Translations under genes and position numbers: made by a program
The notes under the pieces: model-generated
The model's database searches: none
Seen by the model: the letters and a program-made list of their open reading frames with translations, nothing else
Told to the model about the DNA's origin: nothing
From: Yoonia maritima
GTDB lineage: Bacteria > Pseudomonadota > Alphaproteobacteria > Rhodobacterales > Rhodobacteraceae
Assembly (NCBI RefSeq): GCF_003003285.1
Contig: NZ_PVTP01000003.1
Span: forward strand, 328,400-392,399
DNA: 64,000 bases
Reading direction: 5' to 3'
Part shown: positions 17,006 through 26,918 of the stretch, piece by piece
Layout: each line of letters starts with the position of its first letter
Numbering within the stretch: position 1 is the first letter of the stretch

Positions 17006-19695
17006 TCCTTTTTGAACCCTGCCAGTGCGGCTGCAAACGGGTTGTCAGGATCAATCGCTTTTTCGCGTTTTGGCTTAGCTGCAAAGGTTTGCGGCTTGTT
17101 ACCACCCTGCGGCTTACCTTTGCCCTTACCCTTGGGCTTGCCTTTACCGCGCGGACGGTCGTTTTGCGGACGCGCAGGGCGTGCAGCACGGCCACCCCAC
17201 GTGAAGGTGTAGAACACCTCCAGCTCTGGGCCGGTTTCTTCGGCAGGTGCGGCAGGTTCTGCTTCTGCTGTAGCAGCTGGCGCAGCCTCTGCGTCAGCGG
17301 AATCAGCGGCAGGTGCTGCTTTTACTTTTTCGCGCTCAGCTTTTTCGGCTTTGTAGCCAAGTCCGCTCATCAGATCAGCGAACTGTTCAAGCGTCATGCC
17401 TGTGATCGACAACATGTCAGGGTTTGCTTCAAACCCGCCACGGCTGTCTTTGTCACGCAGCATATCGGCCAGACGTTCCAGCATATCGATACGAATCGCA
17501 CGCTCGCCCGCAGCACGGTAGCCTGACATCGCATAGTAACCCGGCACCGCATCTTTGGCGGCAGGTACAGTCACCAGACCCGGTGGAGGGCTTTCTGGAA
17601 ATTCCTGCAGACCTTTGGCCAGTGACCAAAGAACCAAACGCAGACGTGTCGGCGCTGGCTTTAGCAAAAGCGGCTGGAAGATCGTGAACTGACCAAAGCG
17701 AACGCCATGCTTGCGCAGCGAACCGCGTGCATCTTGATCAAGCGCTTTGACTTCATCGGCAACTTCACCACGTGGGATGATGCCAAATCCTTCGGCCATC
17801 CGGTAAGCAAAGCCTTTGGCAGCGCCTGTCAGCGTCTCGTCGTTTTTCAACGCAAGCAGACCCTCGAAGCCCGCTGCGATTTTACGATCAATGAAATGCT
17901 GTAGACGGCGCTGCACCTTTGCAGCAACGTCTTCGCCGGCCTCGTCATCAACAAAAGCAGTGACACCCGGTTTGAACGGATCAGATCCCGCGACAAGCTT
18001 ACCTACCGCATGGTCGCCCCACATAAGGCCGCCCTGTTCGGTAAAATCAATCTCGGGGTCTGGTGCGTTATAAAACCGGTCTGCTAGCAGGTGGAACTGT
18101 GGAACCAGCGCCTGTACTGACGCCTGACGCAATGTCTTGGCCTCATCTGGGCTACCAGCCTTATCCATCCGAAAGCGGAATCCTTCCAACCGTCCGACGA
18201 ATTCGCCCTCTACGGTTACTTCACCTTTGTCGTTTACGTCAGCCAAAAGGCTCTCCTTCTGTTTGAGCCGCCGAAGCAAAATGCTTGTCCGCCGGTCCAC
18301 AAATCTTTGCGTTAGCGCGCCGTGAAGCGCGTCTGATAGTCGGTCTTCTACAGCGCGCGTCTCGTCGCGCCAATGGTTTTCGTCACGCAACCAACCGTTG
18401 CGCTGTGCAACATATGTCCACGTACGTATATAGGCCAGTCGTTTTGACAGGGTATCAATGTCCCCGTCCGTGCGGTCAATGCGTCTGACCTGCAGACCAA
18501 ACCAGTTGGCGGACACATGCCCAAGTTGGTGCAGGTCGTTATAAATATGGGTTAAAAGGCTCGCGTGTTCGCCAGATGAAATGCCCCGAAAATCAGGCAC
18601 CCGGCAGACTTCCCATAGCAACTTCACTGAAGGGCCGTCAGTGGCCCGCGCCGCAACTTCCGCGTCCCCGCCGAGCGCTTTCAAAGCCTTCAAATCGTCG
18701 CTTTCTCGGACACGGGTAAGCCAGCGGTCATCGGTGCGCTCCTCAAGCGTCGCGATCAGGCGCTTGACAGACCCAAATTGCAGCCGGCTGTTGCGCCAAT
18801 GCAATTTATTCACAGGGCTGAATTGATGCTCCGTGATTGCTTCAGCGATTTCATCGTCCAATGGTGGGGCCTCACCAGTGACACCAAATGTCCCGTTTTC
18901 GATATGCCGCCCTGCCCGGCCTGCAATTTGCGCCAACTCTTGAGGCTGCAAATGGCGCATGCGTTGGCCATCAAACTTGATTAACGATGAAAACGCGACA
19001 TGCGAGATATCGAGGTTTAACCCCATCCCAATGGCGTCGGTGGCGACCAGATAGTCGACATCGCCGTTTTGGTACATTTCCACCTGCGCGTTCCGCGTCC
19101 GGGGCGACAACGCGCCCATAACCACGGCAGCCCCACCTTTAGTACGCCGTAAAAGCTCAGCAATCGCATAGACGTTTTCAACAGAAAACCCAACAATTGC
19201 GGCCCGAGCCGGCATTCTGCTTATCTTTTTCGAACCTGTATAGGTAAGCTGCGACATACGTTCGCGGTACATAAACTGCGCGGAGGGAACCATCGCAGAA
19301 ATCGCACCACGCATGGTGTCGGCACCCAAAAACAGCGTTTCATGCAATCCACGCGCATTCAGCAAACGGTCGGTAAAAACATGCCCACGTTCAGGATCGG
19401 CGCAAAGCTGGATTTCATCAATGGCAAGAAAATCGCAGCCCATACCTTCGGGCATCGCCTCGACTGTGCAGACCCAGTAGGCCGCGCGGGGCGGCACGAT
19501 ACGTTCTTCCCCAGTGATAAGCGCAACAACTCCGGGCCCTCGGACTGCGACGATACGATCATATACCTCTCGTGCAAGTAGCCGCAGAGGCAATCCGATA
19601 ACGCCCGTCCGATAGGATAGCATCCGCTGAATCGCATAATGCGTTTTACCAGTATTCGTCGGGCCGAGAACGGCCGTGATCCGCGCAGTGGTCAT
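17002..19695 (-). CDS. SUV3-like DEAD/DEAH RNA helicase
   Basis: 897-aa superfamily 2 helicase. Motif I is GPTNTGKTH (residues 11-19); AIDEIQLC is the DEAD-box-equivalent motif II. GAVVMG-, YLVATDAIGMGLN and QIAGRAGRH follow as motifs IV-VI. This arrangement is that of the mitochondrial SUV3 group, which is common in alphaproteobacteria. The C-terminus has a low-complexity Ala/Glu tract and a Lys/Gly-rich tail (about residues 850-880) that may bind RNA. It is co-transcribed with the S4-domain protein, pointing to RNA metabolism. Confidence 0.9.
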   Translation of the reverse strand: MTTARITAVLGPTNTGKTHYAIQRMLSYRTGVIGLPLRLLAREVYDRIVAVRGPGVVALITGEERIVPPRAAYWVCTVEAMPEGMGCDFLAIDEIQLCADPERGHVFTDRLLNARGLHETLFLGADTMRGAISAMVPSAQFMYRERMSQLTYTGSKKISRMPARAAIVGFSVENVYAIAELLRRTKGGAAVVMGALSPRTRNAQVEMYQNGDVDYLVATDAIGMGLNLDISHVAFSSLIKFDGQRMRHLQPQELAQIAGRAGRHIENGTFGVTGEAPPLDDEIAEAITEHQFSPVNKLHWRNSRLQFGSVKRLIATLEERTDDRWLTRVRESDDLKALKALGGDAEVAARATDGPSVKLLWEVCRVPDFRGISSGEHASLLTHIYNDLHQLGHVSANWFGLQVRRIDRTDGDIDTLSKRLAYIRTWTYVAQRNGWLRDENHWRDETRAVEDRLSDALHGALTQRFVDRRTSILLRRLKQKESLLADVNDKGEVTVEGEFVGRLEGFRFRMDKAGSPDEAKTLRQASVQALVPQFHLLADRFYNAPDPEIDFTEQGGLMWGDHAVGKLVAGSDPFKPGVTAFVDDEAGEDVAAKVQRRLQHFIDRKIAAGFEGLLALKNDETLTGAAKGFAYRMAEGFGIIPRGEVADEVKALDQDARGSLRKHGVRFGQFTIFQPLLLKPAPTRLRLVLWSLAKGLQEFPESPPPGLVTVPAAKDAVPGYYAMSGYRAAGERAIRIDMLERLADMLRDKDSRGGFEANPDMLSITGMTLEQFADLMSGLGYKAEKAEREKVKAAPAADSADAEAAPAATAEAEPAAPAEETGPELEVFYTFTWGGRAARPARPQNDRPRGKGKPKGKGKGKPQGGNKPQTFAAKPKREKAIDPDNPFAAALAGFKKD

Positions 19696-19721
19696 GGTTT
19701 TCCTCAGGACTAGTCCGCGCC

Positions 19722-20282
19722 TTAAAGCGCTTGACCCTCAAGTTGCAACTGTAAACGTACAATAGAATCCTTTGTCACAACGGACTGCGGGTTAATCGCA
19801 AGAATCATTTGGTAAAGTTCTAACGCGTCTTCGGGGCGATTGAGCTCCTCCATGATGACTGCCAGACCATCGATGGCCTGAAAGTGACGCGGTTCAATTT
19901 GCAAAACGCGCTGCACATCATCCAACGCTGGGCCGGTCATGCCGAGCAGGTAATAAGAGGTCGCACGCCCGAAGTAGCCACCGGCAAAATGCGGGGCATG
20001 ATCCACAAGCGCCGTGAAATGTTCAACTGCGGCGTCAACCTGTCCATCACGCAAAGCGTCCTGACCACGTCGCAAAAGCAAATCCATCGCGGGCGATCCG
20101 CTTTTGTCCCACTGTGTGACAATTTGCTGCTCTATACGCGCATAAGAACCGTCATCTGCGTCGAGCAGCTCTTGATATAAGTTGTGCAACGTCGTTTCCT
20201 GCGCACTGGCAGGTAAGGAAATCCCGACTGCCAAATAAAGTGCCGTAACGATACGTTTGATGCGATGTGTCAGCGTAACCAT
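19722..20282 (-). CDS. Periplasmic TPR protein
   Basis: 186 aa from the ATG at 20282, beginning with a positively charged stretch and a signal peptide (IVTALYLAVGISLPASA). About three tetratricopeptide repeats follow; YYLLGMTGPALDDVQRVLQI and ALELYQMILAINPQ are recognisable helix pairs. It probably acts as a scaffold in the periplasm, partner unknown. It lies 26 bases upstream of the SUV3-like helicase gene on the same strand. Confidence 0.75.
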   Translation of the reverse strand: MVTLTHRIKRIVTALYLAVGISLPASAQETTLHNLYQELLDADDGSYARIEQQIVTQWDKSGSPAMDLLLRRGQDALRDGQVDAAVEHFTALVDHAPHFAGGYFGRATSYYLLGMTGPALDDVQRVLQIEPRHFQAIDGLAVIMEELNRPEDALELYQMILAINPQSVVTKDSIVRLQLQLEGQAL

Positions 20283-20356
20283 AACAACTAATGTAACGCA
20301 GAACGCGGCCAACACCAGAGGTCGGCCGCCACATCAACGAAGAAGGACGAAAAAAC

Positions 20357-20647
20357 ATGAGCGATGTTGTGACCGAGGCCGTAGCTGCCCTGAACGCGAA
20401 AATGGACGGCGCAGGCTTTGACGGCTCTGCTAAATTTGTAATTGAAGGTGAAGGTTCAATCATCATCGATGCAGACGGCGCGCGCGCAAGCGACGACGAC
20501 GCAGACGTTTCTTTGACCGCTGACACCGAAACATTCAAAGCAATTCTTGACGGCGAACTGAACCCAACAACGGCGTTCATGACCGGAAAACTGACCGTCG
20601 ATGGCGACATGGGTCAGGCGATGAAGCTTTCTAGCGTACTGGGTTAA
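20357..20647 (+). CDS. SCP2 sterol-binding domain protein
   Basis: 96-aa protein covering one SCP2 lipid-binding domain (DGSAKFVIEGEGSIIIDADG, GELNPTTAFMTGKLTVDGDM). SCP2 proteins bind hydrophobic ligands such as fatty acyl chains. The next gene, a lysophospholipase-like hydrolase, starts 2 bases after the stop, which fits a role in lipid handling. Confidence 0.9.
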   Translation: MSDVVTEAVAALNAKMDGAGFDGSAKFVIEGEGSIIIDADGARASDDDADVSLTADTETFKAILDGELNPTTAFMTGKLTVDGDMGQAMKLSSVLG

Positions 20648-20649
20648 CG

Positions 20650-21606
20650 ATGGAATCGGCACCTCTTTTTGACGACATTGCAAATGGTCCTGCGGGGGGT
20701 GCTGCCCATTGGCTAAGAACAACTGATGGGCTGCGCATCCGCGCGGGCCATTGGAAGAAGACGGATGCCAAGGGCACCGTTCTGATCTTTCCTGGTCGCA
20801 CCGAATTTATCGAAAAATACGGACGCGCGGCAAAGGCATTGCACGATCGCGGCTTTGCTAGCGTTGTCGTCGACTGGCGTGGCCAGGGCATTTCTGATCG
20901 CATGACGGCGAACCGGGCAATTGGCCACGTCGCTCGTTTTCCTGACTTTCAACACGATGTCGCGGCACTTGTGGCCTATGCAAAGGCCCAAAACCTACCA
21001 AAACCTTATTATATGATTGCCCATTCAATGGGTGGCTGCATTGGCCTCCGCTCTTTGATCAATGGACTTGATATCAAAGCTGCAATGTTCTCGGCGCCGA
21101 TGTGGGGCATTCAGATGTCTGTTGCCCTGCGCCCTATTGCATGGGGGCTTTCGACAGTAAGTAGGCATCTTGGGTTTGATGAAACTCTTGCACCCGGACA
21201 ATTTGAAAAACCTTACGTTTTGCGCGCCTCGTTCGAGGGCAATACGCTAACGAATGACCGCGACATGTACGAAACACTGGGACAACAGCTCCGCTGTCAT
21301 CCGGACCTAGCGCTTGGTGGTCCGTCATTGCGTTGGCTAAATACATCCCTGCGTGAGATGCACCGCCTTAGCGCGCTTCCGTCGCCTACGAACATCCCGT
21401 GCCTCACCTTCCTTGGAAGTAACGAAGCTATCGTTGACCCGGTGCGCATCCGCGACCGCATGGCAAATTGGCCCAACGGCCAATTGCGTGTCATTGCCGG
21501 CGGCCAACACGAGATGATGATGGACAGCCCTGCTATTCAGGCCAGCATCTTTGATGCGACAGCATCCCACTTTGAAGCGACATCGAACGCCAAAGTCATC
21601 GCCTAA
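20650..21606 (+). CDS. Alpha/beta hydrolase, lysophospholipase (PldB-like)
   Basis: 318-aa alpha/beta hydrolase of the monoacylglycerol lipase/lysophospholipase L2 group. The nucleophile elbow is AHSMGG (Ser near residue 122), the oxyanion strand is FPGRTEFIEKYGRAAKAL, and the C-terminal GGQHEMMMD carries the catalytic His. It is cytoplasmic and closely coupled to the SCP2 gene. The substrate is likely a glycerolipid, by family. Confidence 0.87.
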   Translation: MESAPLFDDIANGPAGGAAHWLRTTDGLRIRAGHWKKTDAKGTVLIFPGRTEFIEKYGRAAKALHDRGFASVVVDWRGQGISDRMTANRAIGHVARFPDFQHDVAALVAYAKAQNLPKPYYMIAHSMGGCIGLRSLINGLDIKAAMFSAPMWGIQMSVALRPIAWGLSTVSRHLGFDETLAPGQFEKPYVLRASFEGNTLTNDRDMYETLGQQLRCHPDLALGGPSLRWLNTSLREMHRLSALPSPTNIPCLTFLGSNEAIVDPVRIRDRMANWPNGQLRVIAGGQHEMMMDSPAIQASIFDATASHFEATSNAKVIA

Positions 21607-21692
21607 CGATCAAACCTTTGAACATGTTGGGGGCTTTCAACTGCCCCGGCACATACCTATGTTGTGCGCAAACAACCGTTCAGAGGTATGAT

Positions 21693-23510
21693 ATGAAGTT
21701 TCCACAGCCCGTATTCGACGCAAACGCCAGTGGCGGAAAAGACTTGGGCAATCTGCCTGAGTGGGATTTGAGCGATCTTTACACAAGCGAAGACGCCCCC
21801 GAACTGACGCGCGATATGGGCTGGCTCGAAACCGAATGCGCCGCATTTGCGAGTGATTATGAAGGTAAACTGGATAGGCTAGACGCTGCAGGGCTTCTGG
21901 CAGCCGTTCAGCGGTACGAACAGATCGACGTGATCGCTGGGCGCATCATGTCTTTTGCTGGGCTGCGTTATTATCAAATCACAACAGATAGTGACCGCGC
22001 CAAATTCATGGCGGACTGCCAAGACAAGATTACAAACTTCACTACCCCGCTGGTGTTCTATGGCCTTGAATTTAACCGCTTGGATGATGACCACCTTGCC
22101 GGGCTATTGGCCACAAACGACGACCTCGCCCGTTACAAACCTGTGTTCGACCGGATGCGTGCGATGAAACCGCATCAGCTTTCCGATGAGCTAGAGAAAT
22201 TCCTGCACGACCAATCCACTGTTGGGTCAGCCGCATGGAATCGGTTGTTTGACGAAACGATGGCCGGGCTTGAATTCGACGTCGATGGCGAAACGCTAAA
22301 CCTTGAAGCGACGCTAAACCTGCTCACCGAACAAGACCGCAGCAAACGCGAAGCAGCGACACATGCTTTGGCGAAGGTTTTTCAAGACAACATCAAAATC
22401 TTTTCTCGCGTGCACAACACGCTTGCCAAAGAAAAAGAGATCGAAGACCGCTGGCGCAAGATGCCGACCCCGCAAACAGGCCGGCACCTGTCTAACCATG
22501 TCGAACCTGAAGTCGTCGAAGCGCTGCGCAACGCCGTCGTCGCTGCCTACCCGCGCCTGTCGCACCGTTACTACGCGCTGAAAGCCAAATGGCTTGGGCT
22601 TGATCGAATGCAGACGTGGGACCGCAACGCCCCCCTCCCGATGGAAACGACACGTACCGTTGATTGGGATGAGGCGACAAAAACCGTGTTGGATGCCTAC
22701 GCGAGCTTTGATCCAAAGATGGCCGAAATCGCACAGCCGTTCTTTGACAAAGGCTGGATCGACGCCGCTGTTAAACCCGGCAAGGCCCCCGGCGCATTCG
22801 CGCATCCTACCGTCACACCCGTACACCCCTATGTCATGCTGAACTATCTGGGCAAACCCCGCGATGTCATGACACTTGCGCATGAACTCGGTCATGGCGT
22901 GCACCAAGTTCTGGCAGCAGAACAAGGTGAACTGCTCTCGTCCACCCCGCTGACACTCGCGGAAACGGCATCTGTGTTTGGTGAAATGCTAACGTTCCAG
23001 AAGCTTCTGGACGGGGCAAAAACCAAAGAAGAACGCAAAGTCCTGCTAGCAGGCAAAGTCGAAGACATGATCAATACGGTTGTGCGTCAGATCGCGTTCT
23101 ACGATTTCGAATGCAAACTGCACGCAGCCCGCGCCGAAGGCGAGCTGACGCCAGACGACATCAACGCGCTTTGGATGTCAGTGCAGGCGGAATCATTAGG
23201 TGAAGTATTCGACTTTGCACCCGGCTATGAAACCTTCTGGGCCTACATCCCGCACTTTGTGCATTCCCCGTTCTACGTCTACGCCTATGCGTTTGGCGAC
23301 GGGCTGGTGAACGCATTGTACGCCGTATACGCAGAAGGCGATGCTGATTTCCAAGCCAAGTATTTCGAAATGCTGCGCGCGGGCGGATCCAAACACCACA
23401 AAGACCTACTTGCGCCGTTCGGCCTTGATGCGTCCGACCCAAAATTCTGGGACAAGGGCCTAGCCATGATCGAAGGCTTCATAGACGAACTTGAGGCCAT
23501 GGAAGAGTGA
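21693..23510 (+). CDS. pepF: Oligoendopeptidase F (M3 peptidase)
   Basis: 605-aa zinc metallopeptidase of family M3. The zinc motif HELGH (in TLAHELGHGVHQ) and the downstream Glu in LAETASVFGE are present. The N-terminal LPEWDLSDLY start is typical of PepF. It cleaves short peptides in the cytoplasm. Start at 21693 with AGAGG before it; a longer frame begins at 21618 without support. The acetyltransferase gene starts at GTGA overlapping its stop. Confidence 0.95.
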   Translation: MKFPQPVFDANASGGKDLGNLPEWDLSDLYTSEDAPELTRDMGWLETECAAFASDYEGKLDRLDAAGLLAAVQRYEQIDVIAGRIMSFAGLRYYQITTDSDRAKFMADCQDKITNFTTPLVFYGLEFNRLDDDHLAGLLATNDDLARYKPVFDRMRAMKPHQLSDELEKFLHDQSTVGSAAWNRLFDETMAGLEFDVDGETLNLEATLNLLTEQDRSKREAATHALAKVFQDNIKIFSRVHNTLAKEKEIEDRWRKMPTPQTGRHLSNHVEPEVVEALRNAVVAAYPRLSHRYYALKAKWLGLDRMQTWDRNAPLPMETTRTVDWDEATKTVLDAYASFDPKMAEIAQPFFDKGWIDAAVKPGKAPGAFAHPTVTPVHPYVMLNYLGKPRDVMTLAHELGHGVHQVLAAEQGELLSSTPLTLAETASVFGEMLTFQKLLDGAKTKEERKVLLAGKVEDMINTVVRQIAFYDFECKLHAARAEGELTPDDINALWMSVQAESLGEVFDFAPGYETFWAYIPHFVHSPFYVYAYAFGDGLVNALYAVYAEGDADFQAKYFEMLRAGGSKHHKDLLAPFGLDASDPKFWDKGLAMIEGFIDELEAMEE

Positions 23511-23989
23511 CATCCGTCACGCTGACGCCGCTCACACCTGCCCTAGCTGACAAGCTGAGGCAGGTTACAGTGGCACCTGATCAGGTCGTGTTTTCGGGGC
23601 AACCCACCGAATTCATCGACCTGAACGATCCCGCAATTGATGTCCATGTGATTTTGTCTGACGGCGCGACCGTGGGCATGTTTCGCATCGATCGCGGGTT
23701 TCACAACCACCACCAGTTTGCCGCGCGCAGTATCTTTGGCCTGCGGACGTTTCTGGTTGATCAGCACAAGCAAGGCCGTGGCATTGCTAAGGCGTGTTGC
23801 CAGCAGCTCCATTCATATCTGTCTGCTGCATACCCAAAGGCCGAGGCGATCATGCTTACGGTCAACCTACGTAATCCCGGCGCGTATCGCGCCTATGTCA
23901 GCGGTGGGTTTATCGATACAGGCGCCCAGTACATGGACGGCGGCGCAGGACCGCAGAAAATCCTGAAACTACCGCTCCATACTCTGTGA
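23507..23989 (+). CDS. GNAT family N-acetyltransferase
   Basis: 160 aa with the GNAT acetyl-CoA loop: FLVDQHKQGRGIAKACC corresponds to the Q/RxxGxG/A motif, and NPGAYRAYVSGGF is the C-terminal motif B. The start is GTG overlapping the pepF stop (GTGA). Substrate unknown. Confidence 0.85.
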   Translation: MTSVTLTPLTPALADKLRQVTVAPDQVVFSGQPTEFIDLNDPAIDVHVILSDGATVGMFRIDRGFHNHHQFAARSIFGLRTFLVDQHKQGRGIAKACCQQLHSYLSAAYPKAEAIMLTVNLRNPGAYRAYVSGGFIDTGAQYMDGGAGPQKILKLPLHTL

Positions 23990-24074
23990 ATGCCTAATAA
24001 GCCTGATTGCTATTGAATTACCAACAGATCACTTTTGCCATACAAGTAGTAGCGAACCGATCTAGGAACTCAAT

Positions 24075-24326
24075 TTGGAGGTTTATACTGCCATCATTAA
24101 ATTCATTGGACTGGTGATCTTTTACACCTCGCCACTAATCATCTTCGGCGTTTTGGGATTCATCAAATGGAAACGCCACTATGGTAAAGACCATTCGATT
24201 TTGGGCTATTACTTCCGGTATGCCACCGGGAAGCAAGTCACGGACGACCCCTGGCCAATATGCGTCACGAAACTATGCGTGTTCTTGTTATGGTCAATGT
24301 TGGTTACGGCAGTTCGGACCATATAA
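24075..24326 (+). CDS. Small membrane protein, hypothetical
   Basis: Up to 83 aa with two hydrophobic helices (LVIFYTSPLIIFGVLGFI near the N-terminus and LCVFLLWSMLVTAV at the C-terminus). The start is uncertain. The TTG at 24075 overlaps the strong GGAGG site (24077-24081), so translation may begin a few codons later at a rare start. Its A+T content is higher than its neighbours'. No family recognised. Confidence 0.4.
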   Translation: MEVYTAIIKFIGLVIFYTSPLIIFGVLGFIKWKRHYGKDHSILGYYFRYATGKQVTDDPWPICVTKLCVFLLWSMLVTAVRTI

Positions 24327-24355
24327 GCCTCATCGAAGCGCGGTAGCGAACGTAA

Positions 24356-24380
24356 AATAGGGGCCGCGCTGGCCCCTATT
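24356..24380 (-). terminator. Terminator at the end of the dcw cluster
   Basis: A perfect 10-bp stem (24356-24365 with 24371-24380, 5-nt loop) lies 19 bases past the mraY stop on the minus strand. The stem base is A/T, so T residues follow on either strand. It probably ends the mraZ-mraY operon and may also stop the small plus-strand gene. Confidence 0.75.
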
Positions 24381-24398
24381 CGTATCTTTTTGTTGTCT

Positions 24399-25481
24399 TT
24401 ACCGGACTTTCAGCGTCGCCAGCCCGATCATCGCGAGGATCAATGAGATGATCCAGAAGCGGATGACGATCTGCGGTTCGGCCCAACCCTTTTTCTCGTA
24501 GTGGTGGTGGATCGGCGCCATCAAGAACACGCGTTTGCCGGTACGTTTAAAGTACAGCACTTGGATAATCACGCTTAGGGCTTCGACGACGAACAGACCA
24601 CCGACCACGGCTAGGACGATCTCGTGCTTGGTTGCAACGGCAATGGCACCAAGTGCACCGCCCAATGCAAGCGACCCAGTGTCGCCCATAAAGACAGCCG
24701 CAGGTGGCGCATTATACCACAAGAAACCAAGTCCACCGCCAATAAGTCCGGCACAGAAAATCAGGATTTCACCCGTACGCGGTACGTAGTGAACGTCCAG
24801 ATATTCTGTAAAGTCGGTCCGGCCAACTGCATAGGCGATGATCCCAAAGGTCGCGGCGGCGATCATCACAGGCATAATTGCCAATCCATCAAGCCCATCA
24901 GTCAGGTTCACCGCATTCGCAGCGCCGACGATCACAACAACCGAAAACGGTACAAACAAAATGCCCAGGTTGATCAGCGTGTCTTTGAATACTGGCATGG
25001 CAAGCTGGTTGCTTAGGTCATCTGGGTGGTAAGCGGCGGCCCAATATCCAGCAACGCCCGCAATCAAAATACCCAGCAAAATACGCACCTTACCGGATAC
25101 ACCTGCGGTATTCTGTTTTGATACTTTGGCGTAGTCATCGGCGAAACCGATCGCCGCAAATGACAGCGTCACGAACAGAACCATCCATACGAATGGGTTA
25201 TCAAGCCGCGCCCAAAGCAGTGTCGATGTTGTCAGCGCGCCAACGATCAGCAGCCCACCCATTGTAGGGGTGCCTGCCTTTGCAAAATGTCCCTCGGGGC
25301 CATCGTCGCGAATTGGCTGACCTTTGCCCTGCTTGCGACGCAGAACGTTGATTAGGGGCGGCCCAAAGATGAAACCGAACAGCAGTGACGTCATGAACGC
25401 CCCGCCCGCGCGGAAGGTGATATAGCGGAACAAGTTGAAAAAGTCGCCGCCATCGGAAAGTGACGTAAGCCAATAAAGCAT
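24399..25481 (-). CDS. mraY: Phospho-N-acetylmuramoyl-pentapeptide transferase
   Basis: 360-aa polytopic membrane enzyme that transfers phospho-MurNAc-pentapeptide to undecaprenyl phosphate, giving lipid I. Conserved motifs are intact: [32 protein letters not shown] and the MAPIHHHYE loop. It lies 9 bases after murF in the division/wall cluster, the last gene before the terminator. Confidence 0.97.
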   Translation of the reverse strand: MLYWLTSLSDGGDFFNLFRYITFRAGGAFMTSLLFGFIFGPPLINVLRRKQGKGQPIRDDGPEGHFAKAGTPTMGGLLIVGALTTSTLLWARLDNPFVWMVLFVTLSFAAIGFADDYAKVSKQNTAGVSGKVRILLGILIAGVAGYWAAAYHPDDLSNQLAMPVFKDTLINLGILFVPFSVVVIVGAANAVNLTDGLDGLAIMPVMIAAATFGIIAYAVGRTDFTEYLDVHYVPRTGEILIFCAGLIGGGLGFLWYNAPPAAVFMGDTGSLALGGALGAIAVATKHEIVLAVVGGLFVVEALSVIIQVLYFKRTGKRVFLMAPIHHHYEKKGWAEPQIVIRFWIISLILAMIGLATLKVR

Positions 25482-25490
25482 GAGGGAATC

Positions 25491-26918
25491 CTATTCTTCT
25501 TGGGGGCGGCGATGCCCCAGTTTACGGATGGCGTCAACGACCAGACTAATTTTACTGCCAGCCGACCCTTTAACCAGCACAACATCGCCTGCGTCCAACA
25601 TGCGTGAAACTTGGGGAACAAGGTCGGCGGGGCTTTCGGCCCACTGCCCGCGCTGGTGCTGTGGCAAGGCGCGCCACAAGTGATACATCAGCGGACCGGC
25701 ACAATGGACCTGATCCATTTTCTGCAAATGACAGTTTTGTGCCAAGGCACCATGTAATTGTGCGGCACCTGCTCCCAAACCGCCCATATCCCCAAGGATC
25801 ACAACGCGCCGTCCTTTGATGATCCGGCCTACGTTGTCATGAGGTTCAGAGGCTGCGATGACTTCTAGCGAGGTATCGACAGATGTCGGGTTAGCGTTGA
25901 ACGCATCATCCAACAGTTCAATCGTTTCCCCATCATTTGCGGGGTCGAGCACAATCCGTTCACGCGTACCGCGCCCGGTCGACGGGGCCCAATGCGCAAG
26001 ATCAAGCGTAGCCGTAACAGTATCAACACCCATCGCCGTCACAGCCGCGAGCGCACCAAGCGCGTTTACCGCGAAGTGCCGCCCCGGCACCGAAAGCTTG
26101 AACAAATAGTCCTGTCCCTGCCCGTTCGCCAAAATCACGGTCACGTCCCGGCTAAGCCGCACATTTCGTAGCGCCCAATCATTGCCTGCCTTGCCAAAAC
26201 TGGTGGGCAGGCCTTCGCCTGTGCCTGCACGCAAATGCACGGCAGTCTCATCATCACCGTGAAAGATTGCGACGCCGTCTTTGCCTAACCCATCAAAGAT
26301 CGATGCCTTTTCATGTGCGATTGCGGTGATGCTTCCGAATGCCTCTAGGTGTTCGGGGGCAACTCGCGTCACGATAGCCACATGCGGCTGAACAAGCTGC
26401 GAAAGCGGGCCAATGTCGCCGGGTCGACGTGCGCCAATCTTGATCACTGCAAAGTCGGCGTCTGGCGGTAACGTCGCGAGGCTAAGCGGAACATCCCATT
26501 GATTTACATAAGACGCCTGCGACGCATGGCATGTGCCTTGTCCAGAAAGCATGATGCGCAGCATTCCAATGGTAGAAGCTTTGCCGACCGACCCGGTGAC
26601 CGCAACGATCTGCGCCTTGGCCCGGAACCGCGCCGCACGCGCCAGATCACGAAGCGCCCGGAGAGTATCAGGCACAGTGACAAGGCGCATGTCATCGGAC
26701 ACACCTGTCGGGGCTTGGCAAACGATCGCGGCAACAGCGCCTTTTTCAAAGGCCTCGGCAACGTAATCGTGCCCATCAGCGATATGTTTCAGGGCGACGA
26801 ATAGATCGCCCTTGCGCAACGTGCGCGTATCAACAGAAACACCCGTAGCGGACCAATCATCAGGGCCATGACCGCCTATCGCGGCCACGACATCTTCGCC
26901 GGTCCAAAGCTTGATCAT
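25491..26918 (-). CDS. murF: MurF-family UDP-MurNAc-tripeptide:D-Ala-D-Ala ligase with altered ATPase residues
   Basis: 475-aa Mur ligase in the canonical place between murE and mraY, with a 4-base overlap with murE. The N-terminal UDP-binding domain (GVSVDTRTLRKGDLFVAL), the middle GRGTRE and DAFNANPTS, and the lysine of HEKASIF are MurF-like. However, the P-loop reads GSVGKAST where MurF has GKTS/T, so the magnesium-ligand Thr is Ala. The metal-site Glu is Lys and the Asn-His pair is Arg-Arg (VIKIGARRPGD versus VIELGANHQGE in E. coli). NN.xGVP is SYVNQWDVP, and late ELG and KGSRG segments are GLG and KGSAG. Domain order and length are full. Either catalysis is lost or unusual, or another MurF exists elsewhere. 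Confidence 0.85.
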   Translation of the reverse strand: MIKLWTGEDVVAAIGGHGPDDWSATGVSVDTRTLRKGDLFVALKHIADGHDYVAEAFEKGAVAAIVCQAPTGVSDDMRLVTVPDTLRALRDLARAARFRAKAQIVAVTGSVGKASTIGMLRIMLSGQGTCHASQASYVNQWDVPLSLATLPPDADFAVIKIGARRPGDIGPLSQLVQPHVAIVTRVAPEHLEAFGSITAIAHEKASIFDGLGKDGVAIFHGDDETAVHLRAGTGEGLPTSFGKAGNDWALRNVRLSRDVTVILANGQGQDYLFKLSVPGRHFAVNALGALAAVTAMGVDTVTATLDLAHWAPSTGRGTRERIVLDPANDGETIELLDDAFNANPTSVDTSLEVIAASEPHDNVGRIIKGRRVVILGDMGGLGAGAAQLHGALAQNCHLQKMDQVHCAGPLMYHLWRALPQHQRGQWAESPADLVPQVSRMLDAGDVVLVKGSAGSKISLVVDAIRKLGHRRPQEE

